A stretch of 49,798 bases of DNA from a virus: positions 1 to 49,798 of the IMG/VR virus record IMGVR_UViG_3300042891_000371; one strand, 5' to 3'. The position numbers and the translations under genes are program-made. The notes under the pieces are model-generated. The model was not told the DNA's origin, did not search any database, and saw only the letters and a list, made by a program, of their open reading frames with translations. Below are positions 17,253 to 25,754 of the stretch, piece by piece. Numbering within the stretch: position 1 is the first letter of the stretch; every line of letters starts with the position of its first letter.

Positions 17253-18314
17253 ATGGCAAACAAAGATTTATTCAAGCAAGCGATTGCTGAAGCCAAATCT
17301 GTCCGTGACGCCGCTATCGCTAATGCAAAACAATCTTTAGAAGAGAGTTTAACTCCTCATTTAAAAGATATGTTAGCCGCTAAACTTCAAGAACTAGAAG
17401 GTTCTGAAGAAGAGGTAAAAGCAGAAGAAGGATTAGTAGCAGAAAGCGACTTAGGCTTTAGTGAAGCAGCAGAGGATGATTCAGAAGAATCTGAAGACGA
17501 TGCTGCAGCAGCAGAAGAAGCACCAGAAGGTGAAGCAGCTCCTGAAGAAGAAGGTGAGGCCGATGAAGATAAAGAAGTAAGCGACTTATCAGTTGAAGAC
17601 TTTAAAAATCTAATTCGTGACATCATCGCTCAAGAAATGGGTGCTGGCGCTCCAGAAGGTGAACAAATCCCAGGCGAAGAGATGCCGGGTGCAGAAGGAG
17701 ATTTAGAAGCTCCAGCAGCGGATGTTGCTGACAGCGAGGAAATCGACTTAGAAGAACTTTTAAAAGAATTAGAAGGAATGGGTGCAACTGCTCCAGCAGA
17801 AGGCGCTCCAGCTCCAGAAGAAGAAGAGGCTGGTTTAACTAAAGAAGCACAAATTGCTGAATTAGAAGCTAAATTAGCTGAATTAAAAGGCGAAAAAGAA
17901 GAAGAAGACTTACCAGCAGCACCAGGTGAATACGGTGGTATCAAAGGTGGTATGGTAGGTGAAATGAATGAAGCTTTAGCAACAATCGAATCTTTAAAGA
18001 AAGATTTAACTGAAGTTAATTTATTAAACGCTAAATTACTTTACTTAAACAAAGTATTAAAAGCAAACAATTTAACTGAAACTCAACAAGTGAATGTCAT
18101 CGCTGCCTTTGACAAAGCTGAGACAGTTAAGGAAGTAAAATTAGTATTCGAAACTATCTCTGAAAGCTTAGTAACTAAAAAAGAAACTAGCACTATCAAA
18201 GAATCAAGAGGTTTCGCTAGCAAAGCAACTGGTACTACAGCAAGTAAGCCAGAAGTAATTAGCGAAGTATCTGATGCAGTTCGTAGAATGCAAAAATTGG
18301 CAGGAATCATTTAA
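17253..18314 (+). CDS. gp22: Prohead core scaffold protein (T4 gp22-like)
   Basis: The 353-aa protein is extremely rich in Glu, Ala and Asp, with a helical N-terminus (MANKDLFKQAIAEAKSV) and a coiled C-terminal part. This composition and the position between gp21 and gp23 identify it as the major scaffold that is later digested by gp21. Several LxE-type sites are scattered through it. Codon use is shifted toward GCT, GGT and CGT relative to accessory genes, as for other highly expressed genes here. A long structured leader precedes it, with no Shine-Dalgarno. Confidence 0.85.
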   Translation: MANKDLFKQAIAEAKSVRDAAIANAKQSLEESLTPHLKDMLAAKLQELEGSEEEVKAEEGLVAESDLGFSEAAEDDSEESEDDAAAAEEAPEGEAAPEEEGEADEDKEVSDLSVEDFKNLIRDIIAQEMGAGAPEGEQIPGEEMPGAEGDLEAPAADVADSEEIDLEELLKELEGMGATAPAEGAPAPEEEEAGLTKEAQIAELEAKLAELKGEKEEEDLPAAPGEYGGIKGGMVGEMNEALATIESLKKDLTEVNLLNAKLLYLNKVLKANNLTETQQVNVIAAFDKAETVKEVKLVFETISESLVTKKETSTIKESRGFASKATGTTASKPEVISEVSDAVRRMQKLAGII

Positions 18315-18346
18315 CATAACAAACAAACAAATTAAATCTTACAAAA

Positions 18347-19948
18347 ATGGAAATTAATTCATTATTGGAAAGCTCAAACACTTACAAAAGCCAAGCAGCT
18401 GATGCAGCTCGTTTAGCTGATAAGTGGAGCCAATCTGGCTTGTTAGAAGGCCTTTCTGGAGAGAAAGACAAGACTAACATGGCTATGATCCTAGAAAACC
18501 AAGCTAAGCAAATCGTTGCTGAAGCTAACACAACTGGTACAGGTGGTACATTTACTGCTGGTGCTGGTGAACAATGGGCTGGTGTTGCTTTACCGTTAGT
18601 ACGTAAAGTATTCGCTCAGATCTCTGCAAAAGACTTCTTATCAGTTCAACCAATGAACTTACCTTCAGGTCTTGTATTCTATTTAGATTTCAAATACGGT
18701 ACTGCTAAGTCTCCATTCGGTGACGGCGATAACATGTACGGTACTTTGGATACTTTAGATACTGATCCAACAGGTGGTCTTTACGGTGTAGGTCGTTTCT
18801 CTTACTCTTTGAACACAAAGACTCAAGAAGACGTAGCTTACGCAATCTCTGCTGCAACTTCAGCATCTATCGGATTTGAAAGCGGTGTTAACCCTAGCGA
18901 TTATGTAGTAGTAACTGCAACTTTACCAGCTGCAACTAACTTCGACGCTAAAGGTGTTCGTGCTTTCGCTTTAGTATCTGCTTCTGTTAACTTAGACGCA
19001 AATACATTAAAAGCTTATACTTCTACTAACGGTACTTCAACTGTATCTTTCGTAGTATTAGGTTCAGCTATCACTAAAGCGGTTGCTGCTACAGGTTCTG
19101 CTGGTACATCTGGCTTAGACGTAGTTTACCATAAGCAACCAGTTGATAACGCACGTGGTGATTTCGAAGCTAACTCTTCAGCTGCTGTAGATACTTCTAT
19201 CACAATCCCTGAAATCGACGTTCAATTACGTTCTGAAGCAGTTGTTGCTAAGACTCGTAAATTGAAAGCACAATGGACTCCAGAATTCGCTCAAGACTTA
19301 AATGCTTACCATAGCATTGACGCTGAAGCTGAATTGACTTCATTGTTGAGCGAATATATCTCTATGGAGATCGACTTAGAATTGATCGACATGTTGATTC
19401 AAGATGCTCGTACTACTGAAAAATGGTCTGTAGAAAACAACAAAATTTGGAATGGTTCAGCTTGGACTACTTCAACTTCTGACTTCTACAACACACAAGG
19501 TCAGTGGTTCCAAACTTTAGGTACTAAAATCCAAAAAGTATCTAACAAAATTCACCAAAAGACATTACGTGGTGGTGCTAACTTCTTAGTATGTTCTCCT
19601 AACGTAGCAACTATCTTAGAATCTATTCCAGGATATGCTGCTGATACAAACGGCGACAAAATGGAGTTTGCAATGGGTGTTCAGAAAGTTGGTAACTTAA
19701 ACAGCCGTTTCAAGGTTTACAAAAACCCTTACATGACTGAAAATACCATCTTAATGGGCTTCCGTGGTGGTCAATTCTTGGAGGCTGGTGCGGTTTACGC
19801 TCCTTACGTTCCATTGATGATGACTCCATTAGTGTACGATCCAGAAACATTTACTCCACGTAAAGGTTTGATGACTCGTTACGCTAAGAAAATGATCCGT
19901 CCAGAATTCTATGGTAAGATCTTCATCACAGATTTAGAGCAAATCTAA
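18347..19948 (+). CDS. gp23: Major capsid protein (T4 gp23-like)
   Basis: The 533-aa protein is the hexameric shell subunit. The N-terminal region aligns by eye with T4 gp23: LLEGLSGE corresponds to LLEGEGLPE and MILENQAKQ to IFENQEK. The prohead cleavage is expected after the VAE at residues 57-59, leaving a mature protein starting ANTTGTGG. The mature part contains LVRKVFAQISAKDFLSVQPM and a C-terminal RPEFYGKIFITDLEQI. Arg codons are mostly CGT, unlike the AGA-dominated accessory genes, which fits very high expression. It lies 32 bases after gp22 in an A-rich spacer without Shine-Dalgarno and is followed by a strong terminator. Confidence 0.97.
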   Translation: MEINSLLESSNTYKSQAADAARLADKWSQSGLLEGLSGEKDKTNMAMILENQAKQIVAEANTTGTGGTFTAGAGEQWAGVALPLVRKVFAQISAKDFLSVQPMNLPSGLVFYLDFKYGTAKSPFGDGDNMYGTLDTLDTDPTGGLYGVGRFSYSLNTKTQEDVAYAISAATSASIGFESGVNPSDYVVVTATLPAATNFDAKGVRAFALVSASVNLDANTLKAYTSTNGTSTVSFVVLGSAITKAVAATGSAGTSGLDVVYHKQPVDNARGDFEANSSAAVDTSITIPEIDVQLRSEAVVAKTRKLKAQWTPEFAQDLNAYHSIDAEAELTSLLSEYISMEIDLELIDMLIQDARTTEKWSVENNKIWNGSAWTTSTSDFYNTQGQWFQTLGTKIQKVSNKIHQKTLRGGANFLVCSPNVATILESIPGYAADTNGDKMEFAMGVQKVGNLNSRFKVYKNPYMTENTILMGFRGGQFLEAGAVYAPYVPLMMTPLVYDPETFTPRKGLMTRYAKKMIRPEFYGKIFITDLEQI

Positions 19949-19970
19949 TCTAGGATAGAGTAATATAAAG

Positions 19971-19994
19971 AGAGGCCTTCGGGCCTCTTTTTTT
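19971..19994 (+). terminator. Rho-independent terminator after the major capsid gene
   Basis: A 7-bp stem AGAGGCC/GGCCTCT closes a TTCG tetraloop and runs into seven consecutive T. It lies 23 bases after the gp23 stop and ends the head-gene transcription unit. Confidence 0.95.
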
Positions 19995-20016
19995 GTTTAT
20001 ATAGGTCTTTATTGTC

Positions 20017-20024
20017 TATTTATT
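20017..20024 (+). promoter_or_regulatory. Late-promoter-like octamer TATTTATT
   Basis: TATTTATT lies 43 bases upstream of the phoH ATG and 23 bases after the terminator, so a new transcription unit is expected to begin here. Confidence 0.6.
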
Positions 20025-20059
20025 AATATACAAAGAGTTGTTTCATTAAATAAAGATCT

Positions 20060-20746
20060 ATGACATCAAAACCACACACTGATGAGGTATATGTTGAAAA
20101 ACGTAAACCTAAAAACCCAATTAAATTTAATATACAGCTCAACGAGGAGCAAAAAATAGCAAAATCTATAATTATAGAAAATCCGATAACAGTTATAAAA
20201 GGTATGGCAGGTTCCGGAAAGACATTAGTTGCAGCTCAAGCAGCTTTAGATATGTTATTTAATAAGGATGTTGAACGTATTGTTATTACCAGACCAACCG
20301 TATCCAAGGAGGATATAGGCTTCTTACCAGGAGATATTAAAGAGAAGATGGATCCATGGTTAGCACCAATCTATCACAATCTATACATGCTTTACGACAA
20401 GGCTAAGATAGATAGAGATTTAGAGAATGGTAAGATAGAAATTGTACCATTTGCATTTATGAGGGGAAGGACTTTTGTAGATGCTTTCGTTATTGTTGAC
20501 GAAGCCCAGAACGTAACTCATTCTCAAATGGAAGCCGTAATTGGACGTTTAGGTAAAGGAAGTAAAATGGTAATTTGCGGAGACATGGCACAGATAGATT
20601 TACATTCTAGAAAAGAAACTGGATTCTCTTTCTTAACAAGAGTTGAAGAGCAGGTACCTGGGTTTAGAATTGTTAATCTAGAAAAGAACCACAGACACGA
20701 AATAGTATCACCAGTCTTAAAGGTATATGAAACCTTTAGGGACTAG
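20060..20746 (+). CDS. phoH: PhoH-like P-loop ATPase
   Basis: The 228-aa protein has Walker A GMAGSGKT (residues 48-55), the downstream ITRPTVSKEDIGFLPG typical of PhoH, and Walker B FVIVDEAQN (Asp147, Glu148), followed by GDMAQIDL. PhoH proteins are RNA-helicase-like ATPases common in aquatic phages; their role in infection remains uncertain. It stands alone between the gp23 terminator and the neck genes, with promoter-like motifs on both sides. Confidence 0.93.
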   Translation: MTSKPHTDEVYVEKRKPKNPIKFNIQLNEEQKIAKSIIIENPITVIKGMAGSGKTLVAAQAALDMLFNKDVERIVITRPTVSKEDIGFLPGDIKEKMDPWLAPIYHNLYMLYDKAKIDRDLENGKIEIVPFAFMRGRTFVDAFVIVDEAQNVTHSQMEAVIGRLGKGSKMVICGDMAQIDLHSRKETGFSFLTRVEEQVPGFRIVNLEKNHRHEIVSPVLKVYETFRD

Positions 20747-20756
20747 AGTTAGTTAC

Positions 20757-20764
20757 TATTTATT
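20757..20764 (+). promoter_or_regulatory. Late-promoter-like octamer TATTTATT
   Basis: TATTTATT lies just after the phoH stop and 24 bases upstream of the gp13 ATG. Confidence 0.6.
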
Positions 20765-20780
20765 AATAAAATAAAGAAGA

Positions 20781-21971
20781 ATGGCTAATATACAGATATG
20801 GAACGGTTCATCACAGTTTGCAGCAGGGCAGACGCCGTTTGGATTTTATGACACAGATGCTGAGTTTATCGCAGAAGCTGATAAGGTAGCAAAATACTGT
20901 GCTATAAAGTTAGGATGGCCTTTAATGGATGTTGAATTAACATCTGGTTCTTTCTATACAGCATTCGAAGAAGCAGTTACTCAGTACGGTAACGAATTAT
21001 ACCAACAGCAAATACAACAAAACTTCCTTTCAGTACAAGGAGGTAACTCAGCTATAAACTTAAATGCTACTTTAGTTCGACCTTCTTTAAATAGAATGAT
21101 CGAAATTAGTAAGAACTACGGAACAGAAGCTGGAGTAGGAGGTACAGTTAGAAAATACTCTGGTTCATTAGATACAGTACCAGATCAACAGACTTACGAC
21201 TTGAACTTATGGGCAACACAACAAGGTATAACAGGTGGAATTGAAATTAGAAAAATATTCTACGAAGCACCTCCTGCTATATTAAGATACTTTGACCCTT
21301 ATGCAGGTACTGGTACCGGTATACAGTCGTTGATGGATGCTTTTGACTTTGGATCTTATAGTCCAGGTGTAAACTTCCTACTAATGCCGACATCTTTCGA
21401 TATGTTAAAAGTTCAAGCAATTGAATTTAACGACCAAGTAAGACGTTCGGCTTATTCTTTTGAAGTAGTAGGTAACCAGTTAAAATTATTCCCAGTTCCA
21501 AAGAACGGTGGTAAATTATTTTTTGAATACTATAAAAATTCAGATAAAAGATATATTGACGACGGCGTAATGTTAGGTGGAGGTTCTGCTGGATCAGCTT
21601 ATGGTGGTTCCACGAACTCAAATAATATAATTACTAACATATCTAACGTACCGTATTCAAACCCGGTATATTCTGATTTTAATGCTCCAGCAAAAGCTTG
21701 GGTATATAACTACGCTGCAGCAGTAGCAAAAGAAATGCTAGCTTACATTAGAGGTAAGTATACTTCACTTCCAGTACCTGGTTCTGAAGCTACTTTGAAT
21801 CAAGCAGATTTATTACAGGATGCTAGAACAGAAAAAGCAGCGTTAATAGAAGGGCTTAGGGCTAACTTAGCTTCAACTAATATGACATCCTTATTAGAAG
21901 CAAAAGCAAGTGAAGCTAAATTTTTAAACGATACCTTACAAGGTGTTCCAATGTTAATTTACATAGGATGA
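20781..21971 (+). CDS. gp13: Neck protein (T4 gp13-like)
   Basis: The 396-aa protein is longer than T4 gp13 (309 aa). By eye it keeps the two end blocks of the family: near the N-terminus LGWPLMDVELTSGSFYTAFE followed by AVTQYGNE, and near the C-terminus WVYNYAAAVAKEMLAYIRGK then LLQDARTEKAALIEGL, ending PMLIYIG. gp13 with gp14 seals the head after packaging and forms the tail-docking site. The extra length lies in the middle, which includes a Gly/Ser-rich loop (GGGSAGSAYGGSTNSNN). The start has a weak AAGAAGA upstream. Its stop overlaps the next ATG by 4 bases. Confidence 0.9.
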   Translation: MANIQIWNGSSQFAAGQTPFGFYDTDAEFIAEADKVAKYCAIKLGWPLMDVELTSGSFYTAFEEAVTQYGNELYQQQIQQNFLSVQGGNSAINLNATLVRPSLNRMIEISKNYGTEAGVGGTVRKYSGSLDTVPDQQTYDLNLWATQQGITGGIEIRKIFYEAPPAILRYFDPYAGTGTGIQSLMDAFDFGSYSPGVNFLLMPTSFDMLKVQAIEFNDQVRRSAYSFEVVGNQLKLFPVPKNGGKLFFEYYKNSDKRYIDDGVMLGGGSAGSAYGGSTNSNNIITNISNVPYSNPVYSDFNAPAKAWVYNYAAAVAKEMLAYIRGKYTSLPVPGSEATLNQADLLQDARTEKAALIEGLRANLASTNMTSLLEAKASEAKFLNDTLQGVPMLIYIG

Positions 21972-22273
21972 TAAAGTTACTTCAAATATTAACTGAAGAA
22001 GAGTATAATACATACCAGGGATTAGTAAGAATTACTATATCTCCAGATGTTACTATACAGGAAACAGGTGAATTAATGAGAGCTTTACCAGGGGTTATTA
22101 CTGTAACACAGGTATCTCATAATGATGCTAATAATACTGCTGTAATGAAGATGAAAATTATTACTAAACAACAAGCAGAAGCAGCATTTGCTAAATTAAA
22201 ACAAGTTTCACTGAAAAAAATCCCTCAAATCTCAAAGTTTGAGTTCGCACCTAAAACAATTGAGGTAAAATGA
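21968..22273 (+). CDS. Small unknown protein between gp13 and gp14
   Basis: The 101-aa protein begins MIKLLQILTEEE and then alternates strands and helices (LVRITISPDV, TGELMRALPGVITVTQV, AVMKMKIITKQQAEAAFAKL). This is the βαβ pattern of a ferredoxin-like fold, as in small ACT-like or BMC-like domains. It overlaps gp13 and gp14 by 4 bases each, so the three are translationally coupled. Function unknown; a structural or chaperone role in neck assembly is inferred from context only. Confidence 0.6.
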   Translation: MIKLLQILTEEEYNTYQGLVRITISPDVTIQETGELMRALPGVITVTQVSHNDANNTAVMKMKIITKQQAEAAFAKLKQVSLKKIPQISKFEFAPKTIEVK

Positions 22274-22758
22274 TATTTGGAAGTACAAGAGACTTTGGAC
22301 TACTCACTAATATAGGTAGAGAATTACTCAAAGATATCATTGAGCAAGAGATCTTGTACTATAAATTCAGTGTAGAAGATACAGAAGCTAACTTATACGG
22401 TGAAGCCCTTGAAAAATCCTTCTGGAATGCAATAAAATTAAACTGTTTCATTACTAGAGGTGATCAAGTAATAACAGATGATGATTTTGGACCAGATTTA
22501 ACAAGAGAAGCTTCATTTGCTTTTATAAGACAAGACTTAGTAGATACAAATATAGTACCAGAAGTAGGAGATGTATTACTTTGGCATGAAAACTACTACG
22601 AAGTAGACACAGTTGTAGAGAATCAACTATTCTTAGGTAGAGATAGTAGCTATAATTTTACAGAATACGGATCTAGATTCGGAAGCTCAGTATCTATTAT
22701 AGTGAAATGTCACTTAACAAGAGCAGAAAAGGTAGGAATAACACAAGTAACTATATAA
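22270..22758 (+). CDS. gp14: Neck protein (T4 gp14-like)
   Basis: The 162-aa protein is shorter than T4 gp14 (256 aa) but shows its pattern: LYGEALEKSFWNA, then DDFGPDLTREASFAFIRQDL, then VPEVGDVLLWHENYYEVDTV with QLFLGRDSSY. It forms part of the head-to-tail connector under gp13. The gene order gp13, small protein, gp14, gp15 and the ATGA coupling support the call. The T4 C-terminal extension is missing, which is common in aquatic T4-like phages as far as I recall. Confidence 0.75.
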   Translation: MIFGSTRDFGLLTNIGRELLKDIIEQEILYYKFSVEDTEANLYGEALEKSFWNAIKLNCFITRGDQVITDDDFGPDLTREASFAFIRQDLVDTNIVPEVGDVLLWHENYYEVDTVVENQLFLGRDSSYNFTEYGSRFGSSVSIIVKCHLTRAEKVGITQVTI

Positions 22759-22761
22759 TAG

Positions 22762-23997
22762 ATGTCTAAGAATAAACCAATACCTAAAACACAGTTAGAG
22801 ATTGCACAAAGTTTTGTGGATCCATTACTGAATACAGGTAAGTCCCCATCTATTGATAATAAAAGAAGAGAATTACAAAAGACTGTAAAGAACGATGATG
22901 TAAAACAGTTCTCTTTAGGTCTAAAAGACATAGATGAGACTATATTTTACTACTTTACTAAGGTAATTAGACCTACAGTATTACAGAATGGTATAAAAAA
23001 AGAAGTACCTTTACTATATGGCTCACCAGAACGATGGGCTGCCGTACAGAAAGACGGATTCTATAGAGATAAAAACGGTAAAATACAAGCTCCCCTTATA
23101 ATGTTTAAGAGAGACTCTGTAGAAAAGAATAGAAGCTATGGAAACAAGTTAGATGCTAACAATCCACTTAACTATGGTATCTTTGAAAAGAGGTTTTCTA
23201 AGAAAAACATGTATGACCGCTTCAGTTTATTAAATAATAGAGATGAAGTAAAAGAATTCTACGCCGTTGTTATGCCAGACTTCGTAGATATAACGTACTC
23301 TTGTATAATATTTACAGATTACGTAGAACAAATGAATAAACTAGTAGAAGCTATTAACTTTGCATCAGATTCCTACTGGGGAGACCCAGAAAGGTTCAGT
23401 TTTAGAGCAATGATCGACAGTTATGCACAGACTACTGAGCTAGCTGCAGGCGCTGACCGTACAGTTAAGACTACTTTTACTATTAAATTACTAGGACACA
23501 TAGTTCCTGACTCAATAAACGCTACTGTAAAGGGTATGAATAAATTCTACTCTAAATCAGCAGTTAATTTCGGTTTTGAAATGGTTTCTAATATTGAAAC
23601 ACAAACAGTAACACAAGCCGTGAAAGGAAAAGCAAGATTTTACGATAAAGCAAGTGAGACTTTAAATTTAACAACAATCGAAGAGTCTATGACATCAGAA
23701 CAGAAAGCATATGTATCTTTACAGAAGGTAATTACAAGTAATACAATAAACACAGTAGTTAACTCCGGTGCTAACACATTAACCTTTACAGGACAGCAAT
23801 TAGCTGAAACTCCTGCTGGTTTCCCAGCATTAAGTAAATCTAATTTCCAAGTATTTATTAACGGTATGATTGTTGAAACAGATGCAATCAATACAATCCA
23901 AGAAGTAAGCGGTAATTTAGTTGTAACCTTTAATAATACACTAGGTTTCTCTATTGCTTCTACAGATGAATATACTTTAATAGGAAAATTAGCATAA
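22762..23997 (+). CDS. gp15: Tail sheath stabiliser/completion protein (T4 gp15-like)
   Basis: The 411-aa protein has a core that can be aligned by eye with T4 gp15: VPLLYGSPERWAAVQKDGFY, then APLIMFKRDSVEKN, then ITYSCIIFTDYVEQMNKLVE and FTIKLLGHIVPDSI. gp15 caps the contractile tail and joins it to the head. The last ~120 residues (from about 290) are an added β-rich domain (FQVFINGMIVETDAINTI) that T4 lacks and which resembles a small Ig- or fibre-like module. It is followed two bases later by the fibre block. Confidence 0.8.
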   Translation: MSKNKPIPKTQLEIAQSFVDPLLNTGKSPSIDNKRRELQKTVKNDDVKQFSLGLKDIDETIFYYFTKVIRPTVLQNGIKKEVPLLYGSPERWAAVQKDGFYRDKNGKIQAPLIMFKRDSVEKNRSYGNKLDANNPLNYGIFEKRFSKKNMYDRFSLLNNRDEVKEFYAVVMPDFVDITYSCIIFTDYVEQMNKLVEAINFASDSYWGDPERFSFRAMIDSYAQTTELAAGADRTVKTTFTIKLLGHIVPDSINATVKGMNKFYSKSAVNFGFEMVSNIETQTVTQAVKGKARFYDKASETLNLTTIEESMTSEQKAYVSLQKVITSNTINTVVNSGANTLTFTGQQLAETPAGFPALSKSNFQVFINGMIVETDAINTIQEVSGNLVVTFNNTLGFSIASTDEYTLIGKLA

Positions 23998-23998
23998 G

Positions 23999-24361
23999 AT
24001 GGCGTTAATACAGTGGAAACAGATAAGTCCTCACCTTAGTGGATCCGGAGATTTAACAGGATCACTAAACGTATTAGGTAGTTTTACCTTAAACGGACAG
24101 CCTATCTCTACTATTGATGCTTCTGTCTTTAATAAAACAGGGTCTTATGCATCAGCTACTACAGATGTACATGTTACAGGGTCTTTTAGACTTAAATTAG
24201 ACGGAGTATCAAAGTATTTCGCAGTAAATGTAGGAGGTAAAGATAAATTTAAAGTAAATGAACAGGGAGTTGTAGTATTACATCCTTTTTCAACCCCTCC
24301 TACAGCAGTTACAGGTAGTATATACTATGGAGCAGATAATGCTTTCTATTTTGGATTGTAA
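23999..24361 (+). CDS. Small fibre-family structural protein
   Basis: The 120-aa protein opens MALIQWKQISPHLSGSGDL and has Gly/Ser/Thr-rich β-strand sequence (TGSLNVLGSFTLNG, ATTDVHVTGSFRLKLDG). The opening resembles the W-K-x-[LI]-x-x-S-G-S start of the next two fibre genes, so the three look related. It ends GSIYYGADNAFYFGL. It directly follows gp15. Likely a fibre or fibre-base component; the exact role is unknown. Confidence 0.6.
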   Translation: MALIQWKQISPHLSGSGDLTGSLNVLGSFTLNGQPISTIDASVFNKTGSYASATTDVHVTGSFRLKLDGVSKYFAVNVGGKDKFKVNEQGVVVLHPFSTPPTAVTGSIYYGADNAFYFGL

Positions 24362-24370
24362 AAAACGGAA

Positions 24371-24378
24371 TATTTATT
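24371..24378 (+). promoter_or_regulatory. Late-promoter-like octamer TATTTATT
   Basis: TATTTATT lies 37 bases upstream of the ATG at 24408, in the 46-base gap after the 120-aa gene. Confidence 0.6.
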
Positions 24379-24407
24379 AATAAGCAAAAATAACTTAAAA
24401 TAACAAC

Positions 24408-25448
24408 ATGGCACAGTGGAAAAAACTCGTCGTTTCTGGTAGTAATATAAGCCAGTTAGCAAACGACTTAAATTATGCAAGAAACGGGGTGGCTAACCAG
24501 TCCATTACCGGTTCATTCTCAGGAAACGGTTCAGGATTAACAGATGTAACAGCAGCTGCTATTGCATTTGCAAATATTACAGGTAAACCAACCTTAGTAT
24601 CAGGATCTTCTCAAATCACAATTACAGATACTACAGGATTTTCAGCTTTTAGTTCTTCTTTAGCAAGTGCAGACACTGCTATAAAAGGAACTGGTATCAC
24701 AGGTGGTGATGGTATCACATCTAGCGGTACTATTGGCGGTAATAACCTTAGTATTGCAGCAGATGTAGACAACACGTCTATTGAAATTGATGGATCTGCT
24801 AAGATTAGCTTGAAAGCTACTTCAGTTAGTGCAGGTTCTTACGGTAGTGCAACAGCTATACCAACTTTTACAGTTGATGCTGACGGTCGTTTAACTGCAG
24901 CTAGTACAGCTAACATCAGTACAACATTATCAATCTCTGGTTCTACAGGCGGCGGTACAGTTGCTTTAGGAACTCAGACATTATCAGTTGTTGGTACAGC
25001 TAATGAAATTGAAGCTACTGCATCTGGTCAGACAATTACAATCGGTTTACCAAACGATATTAACGTTGCAGGTAATTTAAGCGTTCAAGGTAACTTAGAC
25101 GTACTAGGTACTGTAACAAACATCAATACAACTAACTTAGATGTAGAAGATGCTTTCATCTTATTAAACTCAGGTTCAGCTGCAACAGCTGATTCAGGTT
25201 TCGTATTCGGTGGATCTAATGGAACTGCTCAATCAGGTGCTGGTTTAATATGGGATGCTAGCTACAACAGTAATGACGGTCGTCTTGCAATTGTAGGTAA
25301 CATGGCTTCTAATGCAACAGGTGCACAAACTCCATCTTACTATGTAGGAGGTGTATTTGCAGGTAATGCAACAGATGCAGCTACAGCAGAAGCAGATCAC
25401 GTTGGTAACATTCGAGTAGAAGGAGACGATATATTCATTTACGTATAA
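24408..25448 (+). CDS. Tail-fibre-like structural protein
   Basis: The 346-aa protein begins MAQWKKLVVSGSNISQL and is almost all β-strand with Ser, Thr, Gly and Ala. It shares modules with the giant fibre at 26673: TGSFSGNGSGLTDV near the N-terminus, and a 'DAFILLNSGS' block near residue 245. It lacks the S74 chaperone domain and ends with IRVEGDDIFIYV. This is typical of phage fibre or fibre-shaft proteins; the receptor-binding tip is not identified. The start is preceded by AATAACAAC without Shine-Dalgarno. Confidence 0.75.
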   Translation: MAQWKKLVVSGSNISQLANDLNYARNGVANQSITGSFSGNGSGLTDVTAAAIAFANITGKPTLVSGSSQITITDTTGFSAFSSSLASADTAIKGTGITGGDGITSSGTIGGNNLSIAADVDNTSIEIDGSAKISLKATSVSAGSYGSATAIPTFTVDADGRLTAASTANISTTLSISGSTGGGTVALGTQTLSVVGTANEIEATASGQTITIGLPNDINVAGNLSVQGNLDVLGTVTNINTTNLDVEDAFILLNSGSAATADSGFVFGGSNGTAQSGAGLIWDASYNSNDGRLAIVGNMASNATGAQTPSYYVGGVFAGNATDAATAEADHVGNIRVEGDDIFIYV

Positions 25449-25463
25449 AAATAAAATAAAGTT

Positions 25464-25646
25464 ATGGGGTTATTAGATAAGCTCGGAGCAAAAGGAAGTA
25501 AACCAGAAGCCCAGTCGGGGTTCACAAAGAAGGAAATCGAGTTTCTACTCGCTAAACTTAGAACAGCGACTTACAAAGGTGATGAATTCGAAGCCTTTTA
25601 CAACATATGGGTTAAGCTCACAAACGAATTAGAGAAAAACAATTAG
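25464..25646 (+). CDS. Small protein of unknown function
   Basis: The 60-aa protein has a Gly/Lys-rich start (MGLLDKLGAKGSK) and a helical C-terminus (FTKKEIEFLLAKLRTATYKG followed by an acidic tail). It lies 15 bases after the fibre gene and is closed by its own terminator. No family motif was seen; an assembly factor for the fibre genes is a guess from position. Confidence 0.6.
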   Translation: MGLLDKLGAKGSKPEAQSGFTKKEIEFLLAKLRTATYKGDEFEAFYNIWVKLTNELEKNN

Positions 25647-25651
25647 AAAGT

Positions 25652-25675
25652 AAAGGGACCTTAATAGGTCCTTTT
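25652..25675 (+). terminator. Rho-independent terminator
   Basis: A stem AAAGGGACC/GGTCCTTTT (one G-T pair) closes a 6-base TTAATA loop. The T-tract is short because the T bases form part of the stem. It lies 5 bases after the stop at 25646. Confidence 0.75.
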
Positions 25676-25677
25676 GC

Positions 25678-25685
25678 TATTTATA
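25678..25685 (+). promoter_or_regulatory. Late-promoter-like octamer TATTTATA
   Basis: TATTTATA directly follows the terminator and lies 77 bases upstream of the ATG at 25755, leaving an unusually long and GC-rich leader. Confidence 0.55.
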
Positions 25686-25754
25686 TGTACATTATAGGCC
25701 CGAAAGGGAAGTGGGCACCGCACATTGGTGTAACCAACCGTAATAGTAACACGA
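25686..25754 (+). other. GC-rich structured leader of the 290-aa fibre gene
   Basis: About 69 bases, noticeably richer in G and C than other gaps here, contain CCC-GAAA-GGG at 25699-25708 (a GNRA-loop hairpin), a TTGGT-GTA-ACCAA hairpin at 25725-25737, and a GGGCACC segment between them. A 42-codon open frame starting at 25685 reads MYIIGPKGKWAPHIGVTNRN and continues across the fibre start to 25813. Either an RNA structure in the leader or an overlapping small gene could explain it; neither is proven. Confidence 0.35.

Noticed and set aside
17387-18310. Three Ser/Ala-rich open frames on the - strand opposite gp22
   Set aside because: They are the mirror of the Glu/Ala-rich scaffold codons (GAA/GCA read as TTC/TGC), with no start context or family motif.
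25686-25754. tRNA or tRNA-like gene in the GC-rich leader
   Set aside because: No acceptor stem, anticodon arm or TTCGA loop can be drawn, and the length is too short.
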